The notes under the pieces: model-generated
Database searches by the model: none
Seen by the model: the letters and a program-made list of their open reading frames with translations, nothing else
Told to the model about the DNA's origin: nothing
Made by a program: the position numbers and the translations under genes
Assembly (NCBI GenBank): GCA_035236585.1
Contig: CP141137.1
Location: forward strand, 44,042,057 to 44,106,056
Length of the DNA stretch: 64,000 bases
Direction: 5' to 3'
Origin: Warburgia ugandensis
Taxonomy: Eukaryota > Streptophyta > Magnoliopsida > Canellales > Canellaceae
Shown here: in pieces, positions 12,050 to 23,765 of the stretch
Numbering within the stretch: position 1 is the first letter of the stretch
How the letters are laid out: each line of letters begins with the position of its first letter

Positions 12050-13100
12050 CCAATGGTCAACAAATCCATCTAATTAGTCTAGGCTTAGACCCAATAAAGT
12101 AAAACCTAAATTTATCCAACATGAAGACAACTATTAAGAATTCTTTCTCCTTAGTGGAATAGTTCATTTGGGTGCTATCTAGGGTCCTACTTGCATTGTA
12201 GATGGCATATAAATTTTTTTGTTTTCTCTTCCCTAACAAAACTCCTATAGCATAACCACTAGCATCACACATGATTTCAAAGGGTAAACTCCAATCAGGT
12301 GGTTGCATGATAGGTGCAGTGGTTAACTTGTCTTTCAGCTTTAGAAAGCTTCTTGACAATCATTAGTCCACTCAAAAGGGGTATCCTTTGTGAGGAGCTG
12401 ACACAATGGTCCAAATATGGTACTAGAATTCTACATGACCTAGGAAAAAGTGAATGTTCTTAATAGACTTTGGGATAGGTAGTAGGACAATTGCCTTAGG
12501 AACCATGAAATGAGACTTGTCTCAATTAAGCACCAAGTTCTTTTCTTTACAATGACTTAAGACTTTTCTTAGATTTTCAAGACATGTTTCAATTGAATCA
12601 CCTAAAACAGAAAATTGTCCATGAACATCTAAGATTCCTTCTATCATATCAGTAAAGATACTCAACATGCAGCATTGAAATGTGGCAGGAGTGTTGCATA
12701 ATGCAAATGGCATTCTTTTGTAAGCAAAAGTGCCAAAAGGACATATAAAAGTGGTCTTTTCCCCATCCTTAAATGCAATTTCTATATGGTTATACCCTAA
12801 GTAACCATCTAAAAAAAATATAGTATTGATGTCCTACAACCATTTTTAACATCTAGTCAATAAAGGATAAAGGAAAATGGTCCTTCCTAGTGACAGCATT
12901 TAGCTTTCTATAGTTTATGTACATATGCCATCCAATAGTAACTTTGGTGGGGATTAATTCATTATTGGCATTAGAGATCACTGTCAATCTTGACTTATTT
13001 GGAACTATCTAAGTCAGACTTACCCATTTGCTATCACTTATGGGATAGAAGATTTCCACATCAAACAACTTAAGGACTTCTACTCTTACCCACATCTTTC
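12050..13100 (-). pseudogene. Athila E reverse transcriptase-RNase H pseudogene
   Basis: From 13100 downward are RT blocks NELIPTKVTIGWHMYINYRK and LNAVTRKDHFPL, then (12713) MPFALCNTPATFQCCM. The catalytic motif that should follow (FMDD in this family) reads VHGQFSV, so both catalytic aspartates are lost. RNase H is at 12359-12057, with CDASGYAIGVLLGKRK and YSTKEKEFLIVVFMLDKFR; the first catalytic Asp is present. At least one frameshift lies between the blocks. The order RT then RNase H, with integrase following, is the normal Ty3/gypsy order. Confidence 0.9.
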
Positions 13101-13426
13101 ATATTTAAATTTAACCTTCTTTGCATTTGACTACATGGTTTAGCTTCATCTTTTAAATATATCTTATGGGTATAGATTAAAGGGATAATGCCCTTTTTAT
13201 CAACAATGATTCATCCTATAGCACCTTTGTGTTCTTTTAAAGTGTTTATTAACTTTTCCTCCTAAGGTGTTTCTAAATGAGAAGAAATTATTACATGAAA
13301 GTCTATTTTTCTACTAAATAGGTATATTTTAAATCTAATAGTAGAGACCTTAATTCAAGCTTAGGAGGCTGCTGATGATAGAAGGGGAGTAGATTTCCTT
13401 TATGAAAGTTCCTCAAAATGAGGTTT

Positions 13427-14030
13427 TCATTTTTTTGTATCCATGAAAGGAACGGAATCAAGGAGGGCATTAACTTTCTCTATTAATGCATCCTCATTAA
13501 ACTCATTAAAGTGGCCCAAACTTACCTCAAGTGGGTCCAACAAGGAAGATGATTGAAATTGATCTTGTACAGTTGAATTTATCATGTTGACACAATGCAA
13601 GTCATTAGTGAGTTCACTAGATTGCTTACAAATGTTAAAGATGTTTTGCTCTAATGTCATATTACCAAAAGATAGTTTCATGACACCATTTCTACAAGTA
13701 ATTAAGGCATTGGATGTAGCAAAAAATGGTTGTCCAAGGATGAATGGTATTTAGTTCGTCTCATTCACCACTGGTTGTGTCTCTAGAACTAGAAAATCTA
13801 CAGGAAAGTAAAACTATTCCACTTGGATAAGCATATCTTCTATTATCTCTCTTGGTATCTTTATAGAACAATTGGTAAGGTAGAGTGTAGTAAAAGTAGG
13901 TTTCATCTCAGCCAGACCTAACTGTCCATATACCGAGAATGAAATTAGGTTCACACTAGATCTCAAATCAAGCAAAGCTTGATTAATCTTATAGTTCGAA
14001 TAATGCAAGTAAGATTGGAGCAACCTAGAT
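13427..14030 (-). pseudogene. Athila E aspartic protease and downstream pol pseudogene
   Basis: From 14023 downward, the minus strand reads NQALLDLRSSVNLISFSVYG then GLAEMKPTFTTLYLTN and IKIPREIIEDMLIQV. This is the retroviral-type protease of Athila elements. The family motif LLDLGASVN appears here as LLDLRSSVN, so the conserved Gly after the catalytic Asp-Leu is replaced by Arg. After a short broken stretch comes MKLSFGNMTLEQNIFNI, then a linker ending in NEFNEDALIEKVNALLD before RT. The same linker occurs in Athila A near 61620. Confidence 0.88.
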
Positions 14031-14089
14031 CCTTGTATTTTGGTGGTGTTTGATATTGAAGAATGGAACTAACTTGTTTAGTAAAAAAG

Positions 14090-15774
14090 ATGCTTGTTTT
14101 GAAAATTTACTCATCTTTTTATGCTGCAAAGGTCTTTTAAAATCTCATCATTAGAGGCAGACTATGGAGTTTGATGCAACCTTTGAGGAAATGGAGCAAG
14201 GATAGGACATGGGTCAACAGGTGAAGTGGATCTTTCTATTTAGATTTTTCTTTAACTATAGTGGATTTTTCTACTTGTTCATCCTTTTTGTGGCTCATTC
14301 TTCTCAATTCTTTTACCACTTTTAAGAATGGTAGTAGCCTTAGTCTATTGCATGGAAGAGCTAGATGATGCATTAGATATATTATTGTTAACCACTTGCA
14401 CTCCTTTGGAGTTGCTTATGGTTGAGCTAAAAACTTTTCTTTTTCCATATTTTGCATCCATTGACTTATCTTATTTTTTATTTCATTAACATTCTGATTG
14501 GTTTGTTTTAATTGAACTTCTAATTTAGAAGTTCTCCTCTCCTAGTTTGGAATGAGTTAATGGATATTATCCTCTACAGGCCTTTTGGGCGTGGGCAAGT
14601 AAATTTCAAAAGCTGGAGGTTGATGTGCCGGTATAAGGGTGGAGCAAGAAGTCCTTGGTTTTGTTGGTGAGGTAGTATGGGTTGGTTGTGAGATATTAGC
14701 ATTTCGTCCATTTTTACAACTGAAATTTGAGTGGTTTCTCTAGTTGGGTTTATAAATCTCTGAGTATGGGGAAAAGGTCTTTTATAAGTGTTAAGTGCAT
14801 TAGCCAGATCACGAAGTACCTCTTGAAATGCTAGAATGGTAGGACATTCCTAAGTAAGGTGGGCAGTACTTTCACAAATCCTATATACTTGTTCATCTTT
14901 ATTCGAATTTTTCTTTCCCATTTCTATGGCCTCTACGTTTCTAGTTAGGGATGCTATTCTGCCATTAATTTCATCTTTATCAGACATGGCATATATGCCT
15001 CTCCTAGCATGGGTGGTAGTTGGATTGGCGCTATTTGGATGTTCTACTCTTTCTATGTCAACTCAGGTCTATGCACCTTTTGCTAACCATTCTAAATACT
15101 CTTTTGCCTCATCTGGTTGTTTATTTATGAATTTAGAATTGCACATCATCTCTACAAACTAGCACATGTTAGAATTAAAAAGAAGCTAATGATGGACCAT
15201 GATGTGGGAGCCTAAATTACCTCCACTAGAACCTTATCCTCTAGATAGAGGAAACTCTCTACTAGAATGTGGAGTGTATTTGTTTTATGTGTAGGAAAAA
15301 TCTTTTCAAGAATTCCCTAGTCATGTCGTTCCAAGTTCTTATGGAACCTACTGACACTGCATTAAATCACATTTTAGCTTTTTCCTTTAAAGAGAATGGA
15401 AAAAATTTAATCTTAACAGTATCTAGACCTATATTTTTTGTTCTTTGGGTCTTGCATACCTCATCAAACTTTTTAAGGTGCAAGTAAGGACTTTTTAAGG
15501 TGCACTAGCATTCTGAGGAAGAACGACACAAGATGGGGTACTAGTGCATATAGGCTAACAGTATCTTTTAGTGAAAGTTTTGATAACCATCATTATCTCC
15601 ATGTTCACTATGTTGGTCCCTCTTGCTATTATTATTCCTTCTCCAGTATCTATTTGGTAGATGAGTATTCCTCCTTGGTGGAGGTTAATATTCATCATCT
15701 ATTAGAGGTGGTGGGTCCTCATCCATGATAAGTGGGGGCCTTGAGGACCACGAAGTGAGTTACCCCTTAATCAT
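14090..15774 (-). pseudogene. Athila E gag pseudogene
   Basis: A start codon at 15774 opens a short gag N-terminus (MINDQGVTHFV) matching the gag starts of the other Athila copies. Stops follow soon after. The capsid core lies around 15200-15600 with several breaks. Near 14870 is a zinc knuckle relic (ICESTAHLT then EC), in which the first Cys of the CCHC motif is lost. The C-terminal part (14090-14250) has ILAPFPQRLHQTP and NDEILKDLCSIKR. Plus-strand frames over this region (14926-15162, 15269-15487) are shadows. It is about as long as intact Athila gag, so loss of function is by point changes and small indels. Confidence 0.85.
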
Positions 15775-17029
15775 TGATCAGTCGTTGACGTGGATTGATT
15801 TAGTTGTACATTGTTTAGGTCATACTTGACTAACTTTTTTATTATGTCATGCCTACAAAAGTTCATACAATGAAAACATTTTTCTCTTTCTCTTTTTTTG
15901 TTGGAAAAACTACCCTAAATGTTGAAACCTAAATTTCTAGAATGATGCAAACAAAGGGCACAATCAAATAAACATGAGAGAAACAAGCATAAATATTTTG
16001 ATATTCCTGAATTTGTTTGAGGGAAATGCTTTTAGATTATCCTAATATAACACTCCTCATCTCTTTCAGATTTGATTATTGCTTACCACATGGGTTCTAC
16101 TCTAAAGTGGTTAATATAATCCTTATATTAGGAGGCATTTAGACCTCAACAGACATCAATGGAAGGCATGGGAAAATTACTTGGATTTTAAGACACCCAT
16201 TATAACCACAGTACTCAGAAGCCACTAGAGTGACAATAGATTATGTCCTTTTAAGAGGGTCCTAGGAGAAAGTGATAACCTCTATTGGTCTCTTTTAATT
16301 AATTTTTAATCAATTTGAATTATTGGGTTGTGCACTTGTGGTGATTATCATAGATGGGCTAAGAGGTGGTGACTCAATTCACCCATGATCTTATAGGGCT
16401 AGGTGCTCTTACTAATTAATTTTCACACTCCATAGAAGTTCGATCAACATATAAATCACCTTAAAGTGATAAACATGCCCTAAGAATACAATTAAAAATA
16501 ATAAATGAATGCAAACCCTAAAATGCAATTATTATAAAATATTCCATCTATATGCAATTATACTACCAAACAATGCAAACTTATTCTAAATGCGACTATA
16601 CTGAAAAATAAAAAGAGTGAGAAAAACTTAAAGTAAGGTTTCTGATGAAGATCAAGTGTGGGGCCACCTTACCCACACTTGCCTGTTTTAATACAATCTT
16701 TTTAAAATTAAAATTGAAATTATAGGTTACAATGTGTCTCACTACAAGATTCACTAAAAAGAAAAAAGAAAAAATTTATATTTTAAAAAAGCAAAACAAT
16801 TCTATCTATTTTATGAAGTTCTACTTGCCAATTTTCTCCTTTTTCAATTTCCTGAAAAATAAAATTAGCAATAAGTACCAAATTTAGAAAATAGAGTGAT
16901 TATGCACTTAAAATGCCTAGAATGCAAAAACAATGCAATTCCTAAAAAAAAAATATTCCAAATTTTTTATTTTATTATTAAATTTTATAAAAACTCTATT
17001 GTCGGTCGCCAAAAATAGTTTCAAAAACT
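15775..17029 (-). other. Athila E untranslated leader and decayed primer-binding site
   Basis: There is no coding sequence. The region aligns by eye with the leaders of Athila A (58010-59150) and Athila C (28790-29970), including the block around 16190-16420. Just below the LTR, at 17003-17014, the minus strand reads TTGGCGACCGACAATAG where TGGCGCCGTTGCCGGGG (complement of the tRNA-Asp 3' end) is expected. The site is badly decayed, and a short insertion separates it from the LTR. Confidence 0.7.
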
Positions 17030-17284
17030 TGTTGATTATTTTTTACCAGTGCAAAAGTATGGGTTGATCCCATAGGGACTTGACTTAAATAGATGGAGTT
17101 TATATAAAATTTAAGTAACCAAAAATTAAAATAAATGATAAAATTAAATAAAAATGAATTGCAAACTCAAAACTATTCAACCAACAAAAATGATGGATAT
17201 CCAAGTTCAAAAGACATAAAATTAACTAATAAATAAATAAAATTCACTTCCTTGCTTAATTATGACAAAAATCTTCAAATATAA

Positions 17285-17416
17285 AAGGGCAACCCCGGTT
17301 CACGAAGCTCCCGCCTATGCGGGGTCCAAGGAAGGGGCGGGCCACAATGGCCTCAAGTAGGCAGCCTTATCTTGTATTTTTGCAAGAGGCTAATTCCACG
17401 CCTTGAACCCGTGATA
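17285..17416 (-). mobile_element. Au-like SINE, 5'-truncated
   Basis: On the minus strand it begins around GGGTTCAAGGCGTGGAATTA, carrying the polymerase III B-box (GGTTCAAGGC). It continues through TGCAAGAGGCT-type and GCGGGAGCTTCG blocks and ends in GGTTGCCCTTTT. These are hallmarks of the Au SINE family of flowering plants. The A-box part is missing. It lies inside the Athila E LTR, so it inserted after that LTR formed. I could not see a clear target-site duplication. Confidence 0.82.
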
Positions 17417-18146
17417 ACAAAAATGTTAATCAACTTTAATCAATCACTCACTGATATCTCTAATTAAGGATCCAATGGCTAGATTAAACATATTCTCCAA
17501 AATTTTAATGATTTGGACTAAGGAAGGATTTTGGGTTTTTGATAGCTTAGATTGAATATTTGGATATTAGATTGAAGATTAGGATGATTGAATGAAATAG
17601 GAGATGTCCTTAGAACCAGATCTATGAATTAATTGAAAATCTAACATGGAAAAGATTAAGAAATAAAGAAATCATGTTTATTATAGCTAGAGGATTAATT
17701 AAGTTAAGTCTAAATGAAATAGGATTTGGATTGCAAACAAATACTAAAATTAATTTGAAAATAGTACAAAACTAGGATAGGTAGAATAGGGATAAAGCAA
17801 AACTAGAATAAGATGAAATGAAATTTTAATTAATATCATAAAGGAAAAAATGGAAATTTTCCATTTTCTGGTTTTAAAAGAAAAAATAGAACTACTGCCC
17901 TAGGAAGACGATAAAGCAGAGGGTGGAAAAAAAGTGGGGAAGTAGACGAATTGGGGCTAAACCAGATATGGTTTTTCCTCCAAAGTGATAGTGGACTATA
18001 ATTAAAGCAAGAACAAAAAAAAAAAAAAAAATGAAGACAAAACAAACTGGAAGTGAGGATAATGATGAACAAAGATTTAGAGGAGGTGCAGTGATTGGGG
18101 AGATAAGGAGGAGTTGGGGAATGAGAAAGAGAAGGGGAGAGAGAGA

Positions 18147-18178
18147 GTGAGTGAGTGAGTGAGTGAGTGAGTGAGTGA
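18147..18178. repeat. (GTGA)8 microsatellite
   Basis: Eight perfect GTGA units inside the purine-rich part of the Athila E LTR. Confidence 0.95.
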
Positions 18179-18999
18179 AAGATCAGGTAAGAGATGGTTG
18201 GTGGGATGGTGGTTCTCCTAAGATTGTCAGAGCGGGCTGCCTAAAGCTATGGCTAGGAGAGACGAGTGACAAGATTCCAATTTCAAGTTAGAAATCAAGA
18301 GAAGAAAAAAAGAACAGGCAAGAAAGAGGGAGGGGTGCAAGAAGAAGAACAAGAAGAGAGGTGTAATGTGGTGATGAGGCAAATAAAGAGTATGAGAAAT
18401 AGAGAAAGATAGAGAGACAATGAGAGAGAGAAGGGAGAGAGGGAGAGTGTGGTCTATCTTCCTTGCAGCTGCTTTATGGTGGAGAGACTCCTTTTATATA
18501 ACTTCCTACATTTCCTCTTTGGATCTCTTGCCAACTCATCCGTCATCTAATTTGTTTTCCCTCCACTTTCCTTCTTTTTATGCTAAACAATGCCTTCCTC
18601 TTTGGGTGTCTTCTTTTCATGGGTTTCCTATTCTTCCTTATTCTTCATTTATAAATTATTTCCTCTTACTTATGAGTGATCTGGTTCATTGATTTGATCT
18701 TAACCATTCAATGCTCTTTAGGATGATCTGGCACCATTCAATTTTGATCTGAACTATCCTAGTTGTTGTCTGGTTAATTTGCAAAACATAAGACCAAATT
18801 AGAATCATCTAAACTGTACATTACACATTTGATTAGCTTTAATGATCATCTGGTTTTAAATTTGACAAATCAACGGTTGGATGATCAATGGAAGTTAATA
18901 TTCATATTTTATGTAAAATTTACAAAATTAATTAGTTAAATGATGGAATTAAATGCTAAATTTAGGGTATTTTTCCCAAAATTAAACACTTAATAGAGT

Positions 19000-19794
19000 G
19001 ATCAAAGAAAATATAACCATTAATAATTAATTTTTTACCTAAGTGCAAGATCAACTTTCTCAATGTACGGTTAGAGTTCATCAACATTTCACAACACATA
19101 AGATGTGCCTAGTCCCGTTCTTTATAGTCAACAGTCGATACACGACTACTCGATAGAGGTTAGCCAACCTTGGAATTATGAAATGCAATTGATTATTTCT
19201 TTCTTAGGATTCTAATCGCATCCACTACTGATTATTACTCTGTACAAAACTCCACCGCTTCCTTTGCAATATAACATTTGGCTATACAGCCCTCTAGCCA
19301 GTTATGATTTCATATATACCCTTTTAAAATTTTCATGTACCTCTCAAATGGGTACATCCATTACAAGTAGGCTGGCCCATAGAGTCTGACTTCATCAATA
19401 AGGTGTACTGTTAAGTGTACCATGATGTCAAAGAAGGATGATGTGAAAATTGTCTTAAGCTCACATAAAGTTCTCATTAGATGTCCCTAAATTTTCTATA
19501 ATTTTAAAACATCCACCACCTTCTTGCACAAAGCATTAAAGACCAGCAGAATTTTGTAATAGCTCCCCTAACTTTGTCCAATAACACCGAACGTATTGTT
19601 ATAGTTAGGAGTTGTTGCATCAATGCATGACAATAGTTGGACTTCATCCCCAAAAATTTCAATTCTTCCATAGAGAATGTTTCTAAAGTTTGAAGAGTAG
19701 CCATCTAGGACTTTGAGCTCGAATAGGGTTTTACACATATTCTCCTCTCCTCTCTATCGATTGTATAATTTGCCTTAGGCAGGTATGTTCCTTG
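19000..19794 (-). pseudogene. CACTA-1 TNP2 transposase, C-terminal part (DUF4218 region)
   Basis: On the minus strand from 19794, the sequence gives YLPKANYTIDREE-like residues, then LKFLGMKSNYCHALMQQLL (family: LKSHDCHVLMQQLLP), then ALCKKVVDV. Further down are WMYPFERYMKILKGY, LEGCIAKCYIAKEAVEFCTE, and NVDEL followed by PYIEK near 19070. These are in order for the DUF4218 and following region of CACTA TNP2-type transposases. Stops and frameshifts occur throughout. The homology ends at about 19000, where the Athila E LTR begins. On the other side it is cut at 19799 by a solo LTR, beyond which the same protein resumes. Confidence 0.93.
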
Positions 19795-20194
19795 ACTACT
19801 GTAATGCCCGAGCAATTTACGCTATTTTGATAAAAATTGGACATCTTATAGGACATGAACTGTGTTGAATGTTTGATTTTATTTAAAATATTAAATGAAG
19901 GAATTTGTGAGGAAACTTAGTACCATTAGATTCTACTCGAAAAATGGAATACAACGCCTCAAAAATCACCCAAAACGGAGTTCGTATGAAGAAGTTATAG
20001 CCGTTTAAAGATAGGGGTATTTCTGAAAATTAAGCAGAAAAAAAAAGAAAAATGCAGGGGGCCGTTTTGATAATGGCACCCCCTGTCGTCTTCAACCTCA
20101 AGAACCCTCCAGAAACCCTAAATCCCAATTTTTCTAAAGGGATCTGCCACCGCCATGGCGGCACCACCATTGAGGGGCACTGCCTTCACCCCTC

Positions 20195-20202
20195 TATAAA
20201 AA
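20195..20202 (+). promoter_or_regulatory. TATA box of solo LTR 1
   Basis: TATAAAAA in the context CACCCCTCTATAAAAACCCC, about 395 bp into the LTR and at the left edge of its GC-richer part. It is the expected position for the retrotransposon promoter. A similar TATA box occurs in solo LTR 2. Confidence 0.6.
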
Positions 20203-20559
20203 CCCCATCTCCCCCTCTCCAAAAACACGATTTTTCTGATCGTTTTGAGACTGGGGTTTCTGGCAAAATTGGAAACCCGTCTCAAAACCCATCCCTCTGT
20301 GTTTTTCGGCAACAACCAGGCCAAGTCAGGCCGGCCGTTGCCATTCTCCCCATTCCCCTATCTTCCCTTTCTGATCTTGGCATGGGGGTTTCATCTTCAC
20401 AAAATTCCGGTGGCATGGGCTTTTTAGAGCCAGAACGGAGGACGACTAGGCGCGGGGAGCGCCATCACCGGCTGCCCAGGTAAGCTATCCTTCCCTTCCA
20501 CTTCCCCAGGTAAAAACCAGGCCAGACCTAGCATTTTTCAGCCTAAAATTGCAGAACCC

Positions 20560-21110
20560 AGGACCGAACCGACGAGGGAGACGGTCTTGGGCATGGTGCG
20601 TGATGCACACTCGACTAAGCCCATGGACGGACCCCAGGCACGCCACTGTGCATGAGGGCACGCCACTGTGTATGGGCATGGCCTCGGTGCATCCCAGGCC
20701 CAGTCCAGGCTCGACCGGGACACATGGGCGACCCGCGAGCCAAGGCACATTTCGACTATGCCAAGGTGTGTTCCCGCGAGGTCATCCAGGACGCGCGTCA
20801 TAGCACGTCGCTTAGGCATGCTTATGCACGTGCGAACACTGTCCCAAGTACGGCCTTCGGGTATGTGCACAACATGGGGCACGGGTCCTAGCTCAACCAA
20901 GATGCACGGGGTGCCCTGGGAGCTAAGACGCGCCATGCTACAAGGTGCGTCCGTATGATGATGCACGTCATAGCGCGTCACTTGAGCATGCATGTACGTG
21001 TGCAAAACGCGGTCTCTGGCACAGCCTTTAGGCGCGCACGAACGTGAGGCGGTCATGGTCCAACCAGGATGCACGAGTGTCCTGCGAACTGGGACACGCA
21101 GACCCAATGA
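20560..21110 (+). repeat. GC-rich imperfect tandem repeats (about 168 bp) in solo LTR 1
   Basis: Two clear units are offset by 167-170 bp: CGTCATAGC at 20796 and 20966, and GATGCACG at 20901 and 21068. A more diverged unit lies to the left. The block is much richer in G, C and CpG than the rest of the window, which opens frames on both strands (20485-20748, 20538-21131 and others). These are a by-product of composition. Confidence 0.75.
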
Positions 21111-21482
21111 GACTTTAAAAATTAGGATCATAAGACCATTTATAGAATTTACCTATTGAATAAGTAGGTCCATATTATAGGATCTAGCCTGACAATGAAT
21201 TAGACAAGGACTATGGACCCAATAGGCAGAGCTAGCGATCTAATATCTAAATGGATTGAAATTAATAAGGACTCCTTGTATCCATTCATACCCAGGAGTT
21301 TATAAATGAGACCCAGGGATGGTTTAAAGTGATAAAGGACGCTACTCCAGGAGACTTTGAGGTAGGTGCTCTATCGCTACTAGACTTTTTAAAAGAGCCA
21401 TGATTGCTTTATGCATGTTTTAAGTATAAGTTATATAACTTGTTTAGCATGACTTAATTCAACATACATATGATAAATTCTT

Positions 21483-21556
21483 TATGCATAGATATGTTTT
21501 GCAAATAATTGCATATACATTATGCATAGATATGTTTTGCAAACAAATGCATATAT
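21483..21556. repeat. 38-bp tandem duplication in solo LTR 1
   Basis: TATGCATAGATATGTTTTGC occurs at 21483 and again at 21521. The unit is 38 bp and nearly identical. Confidence 0.85.
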
Positions 21557-22667
21557 TGCATGATTTGTGAGCATTGAGTTTTTGAAAGATTGCATGTCCT
21601 TAAGGGTTACCAAAAGACGCTGGAGTGCCCAAAAGACGCTGGGTAGGCAGTTGTGAGGGCCAGGCTATTGTGAGGGATCCAAAGAGGACAGGTTTTGAAA
21701 AAGGGGTTTTTGCTTGTTTGATCAGATATCATTTGGGCTGAGGTTTGGGTTGGCCTCCAGCCTCTACCACTATTAGGTGGATGGGTACTACGCCCAAAAA
21801 GGGCATGTCCCTACGTCGACTACATGTGGTACAGGGGGCTACCACTGGTGTCACGGCATTGGGTTGATGTGTCATATGCCCCGTGGAGGCTATGACGTTG
21901 TGTCCTCAGGTACCCGGGGACCACACGGCGGTGAGGTCATGGGCATAGTTGGACCCTATGGTTTGAGGATTTATTTGCATTGCATATAGCATGACATGAG
22001 GTTGGTCGACCATACCAGATATCCATGAGTTGGATTCAGTGGAGCATCTTATGCATATCATTATGTTTATGATATATGATATTTTCGACTTGGATTATGC
22101 TATTCTTTAAGTCGTCAGTATTCTGGTTTGACAGTGGTTTTTAATATCGATATTGAACGTGATTGTTCGAACATGCACATGTTTTTAAGAGCATATGATT
22201 TTAAACATAGCATGCATTGCAAAACTAGTAGTGATAGACTCCTACTGAGTATAGTATATACTCACCCTATCCTTAACATTTTTCAGGATAGTTCCACTCA
22301 TAAATAGAAGACGCCTCAGGAGATATTAGTGCTACGAGCAAGTGAATAAACAAAGGAGACAACTATACATGTGAGTAAACTCTCTACCATTTGAACATGT
22401 ATTTGTATTAATTTACAGTTGGGCTGTATGCTGTGAATGGAAAGACCTGGGGAAAAACACTTATGATTTCTAAAGTTTTTCAAAAACTACTTTGGTTGTT
22501 GTGAAAGCAAATGACACTCGGGGTTTTCAAAATGAGTTTAAAACTAAAGGTTTTCTGCTGCATTACATAGTTTTTATAAAATGGTTTTCAAATAGGGATG
22601 CATCCCGCCTTAGGAATTAGATATTGCATTTAAAAATGCATGAGAAAACCCGGGTCGTCACAACTAC

Positions 22668-23765
22668 CACTATCTTGTGGATGCAACCTCCTCTTTAAAC
22701 CCATCTTCATAAGATCCATTTGAGCTGCAAGTCCATCCTTTGTTTTTCTTAAGATATCAAGAAAGGCACTGATCAAGCTTTCATGCACATTCTTCTCAAA
22801 GTGCATGACATCAAGTGTATGGCATAGATGTAGTGATTTCTAATATGCAAGACCAAATAATATTGATTTCTTCTTTCAACATCTTCTACAATTTCCTTCA
22901 CTTACACATTTACTTGATTTCTTCTTTCCCCATAAGACATTAATGTTATAAACTTGCTCGAATACTTGTCATCCTATCAACATTTTTGGAGGTATCCTTG
23001 TCTCTACACTACTGTTAAATTCTCCCTTCTAAAAATAGTATGGATGATCTCTATGCAATCGTCTTCAATGGCCAAGTAATGCCATTTTCCTACTATTTTT
23101 AAATTGTACAACACATGTTTGATCACTACAAATAGGACAACCATTCCATCCCTTCACGGTACATCCAGACAAATTGTCATATGCAAGGAAGTTGATTATT
23201 GTCCACAATAGTGTAGCCTTTAGGGTGAACAAGTCTTTCCTGTATGCGTTGTATGCTTCAACACTTATGTCCCATAATGTCTTGAGGTCATTGATCAAGG
23301 AAGTCATGTACACGTCAATGTCATTCCCTAGTTGCTTTGGACCTAATATCAAGATAGTTAACATCATGAACTTCCTCTTCATGCATAGAAAGGGTGGGAG
23401 GTTGTAACAAACTAATATAATGGGCCAACGAATATATTGCTACTCATAGAATGATGAGGATTAATCTCATCTATAAATAATGCAAGTCGTAGGTTTCTAG
23501 GTTCTTTACCAAAACTAGGCTACATGAAATCTATGAACTTCCATGCTGGGCTATTTATTGGAAGGTGTGAAAAGCTATTAGCTATTGTGTCCTTGGCATG
23601 CCATAATAATTTCTTCGCCAAAACATTATTTTGAACCTTAGATTAGGAGAAAGCACCATAGATACTTTGTAAGAACATCTATAACCATCTCAATTGAATT
23701 TTTCTTTAACTTTCATCTTGATTGTTCACAAGTTGAGCATATAGTTTTATCCTTATATAATATGC
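22668..23765 (-). pseudogene. CACTA-1 TNP2 transposase, central part (PF02992)
   Basis: Reading down from 23765, the minus strand has ICSTCEQSR (zinc-binding-like), LLWHAKDTIANSFSHLPI, and PAWKFIDFM. Then come EPRNLRLALFIDEINPHHSM and TTSHPFYA or NLPPFLC. The best-preserved block is KRKFMMLTILILGPKQLGND then DIDVYMTSLINDLKTLW, and ending GCTVKGWNGCPICSDQTC (23065-23382). Below 22860 come YWKSLHLCHTLDVMHFEKNV-like residues and TKDGLAAQMDLMKMGLKRRL. All are TNP2 transposase signatures in the right order. Stops and frameshifts are frequent. The left edge is the solo LTR target site. The right edge abuts Athila C. Confidence 0.94.

Larger units (their letters stand above)
17030..18995 (-). mobile_element. 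Athila E 5' LTR
   Basis: On the minus strand the LTR starts at 18995 as TATTAAGTGTTTAATTTTGGG (family start TGTTAAGTGTTCA) and ends at 17030 with ATAATCAACA. The terminal TGTT/AACA inverted repeat is partly eroded. It contains the shared LTR blocks, a GTGA microsatellite and an Au-like SINE, which together explain its length (1.97 kb against 1.2-1.5 kb for other copies). Its outer end abuts the TNP2 pseudogene, so Athila E may have inserted into CACTA-1. No matching 3' LTR is evident. Confidence 0.8.
19800..22662 (+). mobile_element. Solo LTR 1 (2863 bp, probably Ty3/gypsy) in TNP2
   Basis: It starts TGTAATGCCCGAGCAATTT and ends GGGTCGTCACA, a TG...CA pair with an imperfect inverted repeat (TGTAA-type / GTCACA). 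The five bases before it (ACTAC, 19795-19799) are repeated exactly after it (22663-22667), which is a target-site duplication. No gag or pol lies within, so it is a solo LTR left by recombination between two LTRs. It contains a TATA box, a GC-rich block with imperfect tandem repeats and several short overlapping frames that I do not consider genes. Long LTRs with these ends fit chromovirus families such as Tekay/Del; the family name is inferred. It splits the TNP2 pseudogene. Confidence 0.93.

Noticed and set aside
14926-15487. Plus-strand frames with membrane-like composition
   Set aside because: They are shadows of the minus-strand Athila E gag. The same shadow appears opposite gag in Athila A (59867-60178).
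20052-21131. Overlapping frames on both strands, up to 197 codons
   Set aside because: They lie in the GC-rich part of a solo LTR defined by a perfect target duplication. They overlap each other on both strands and match no domain.
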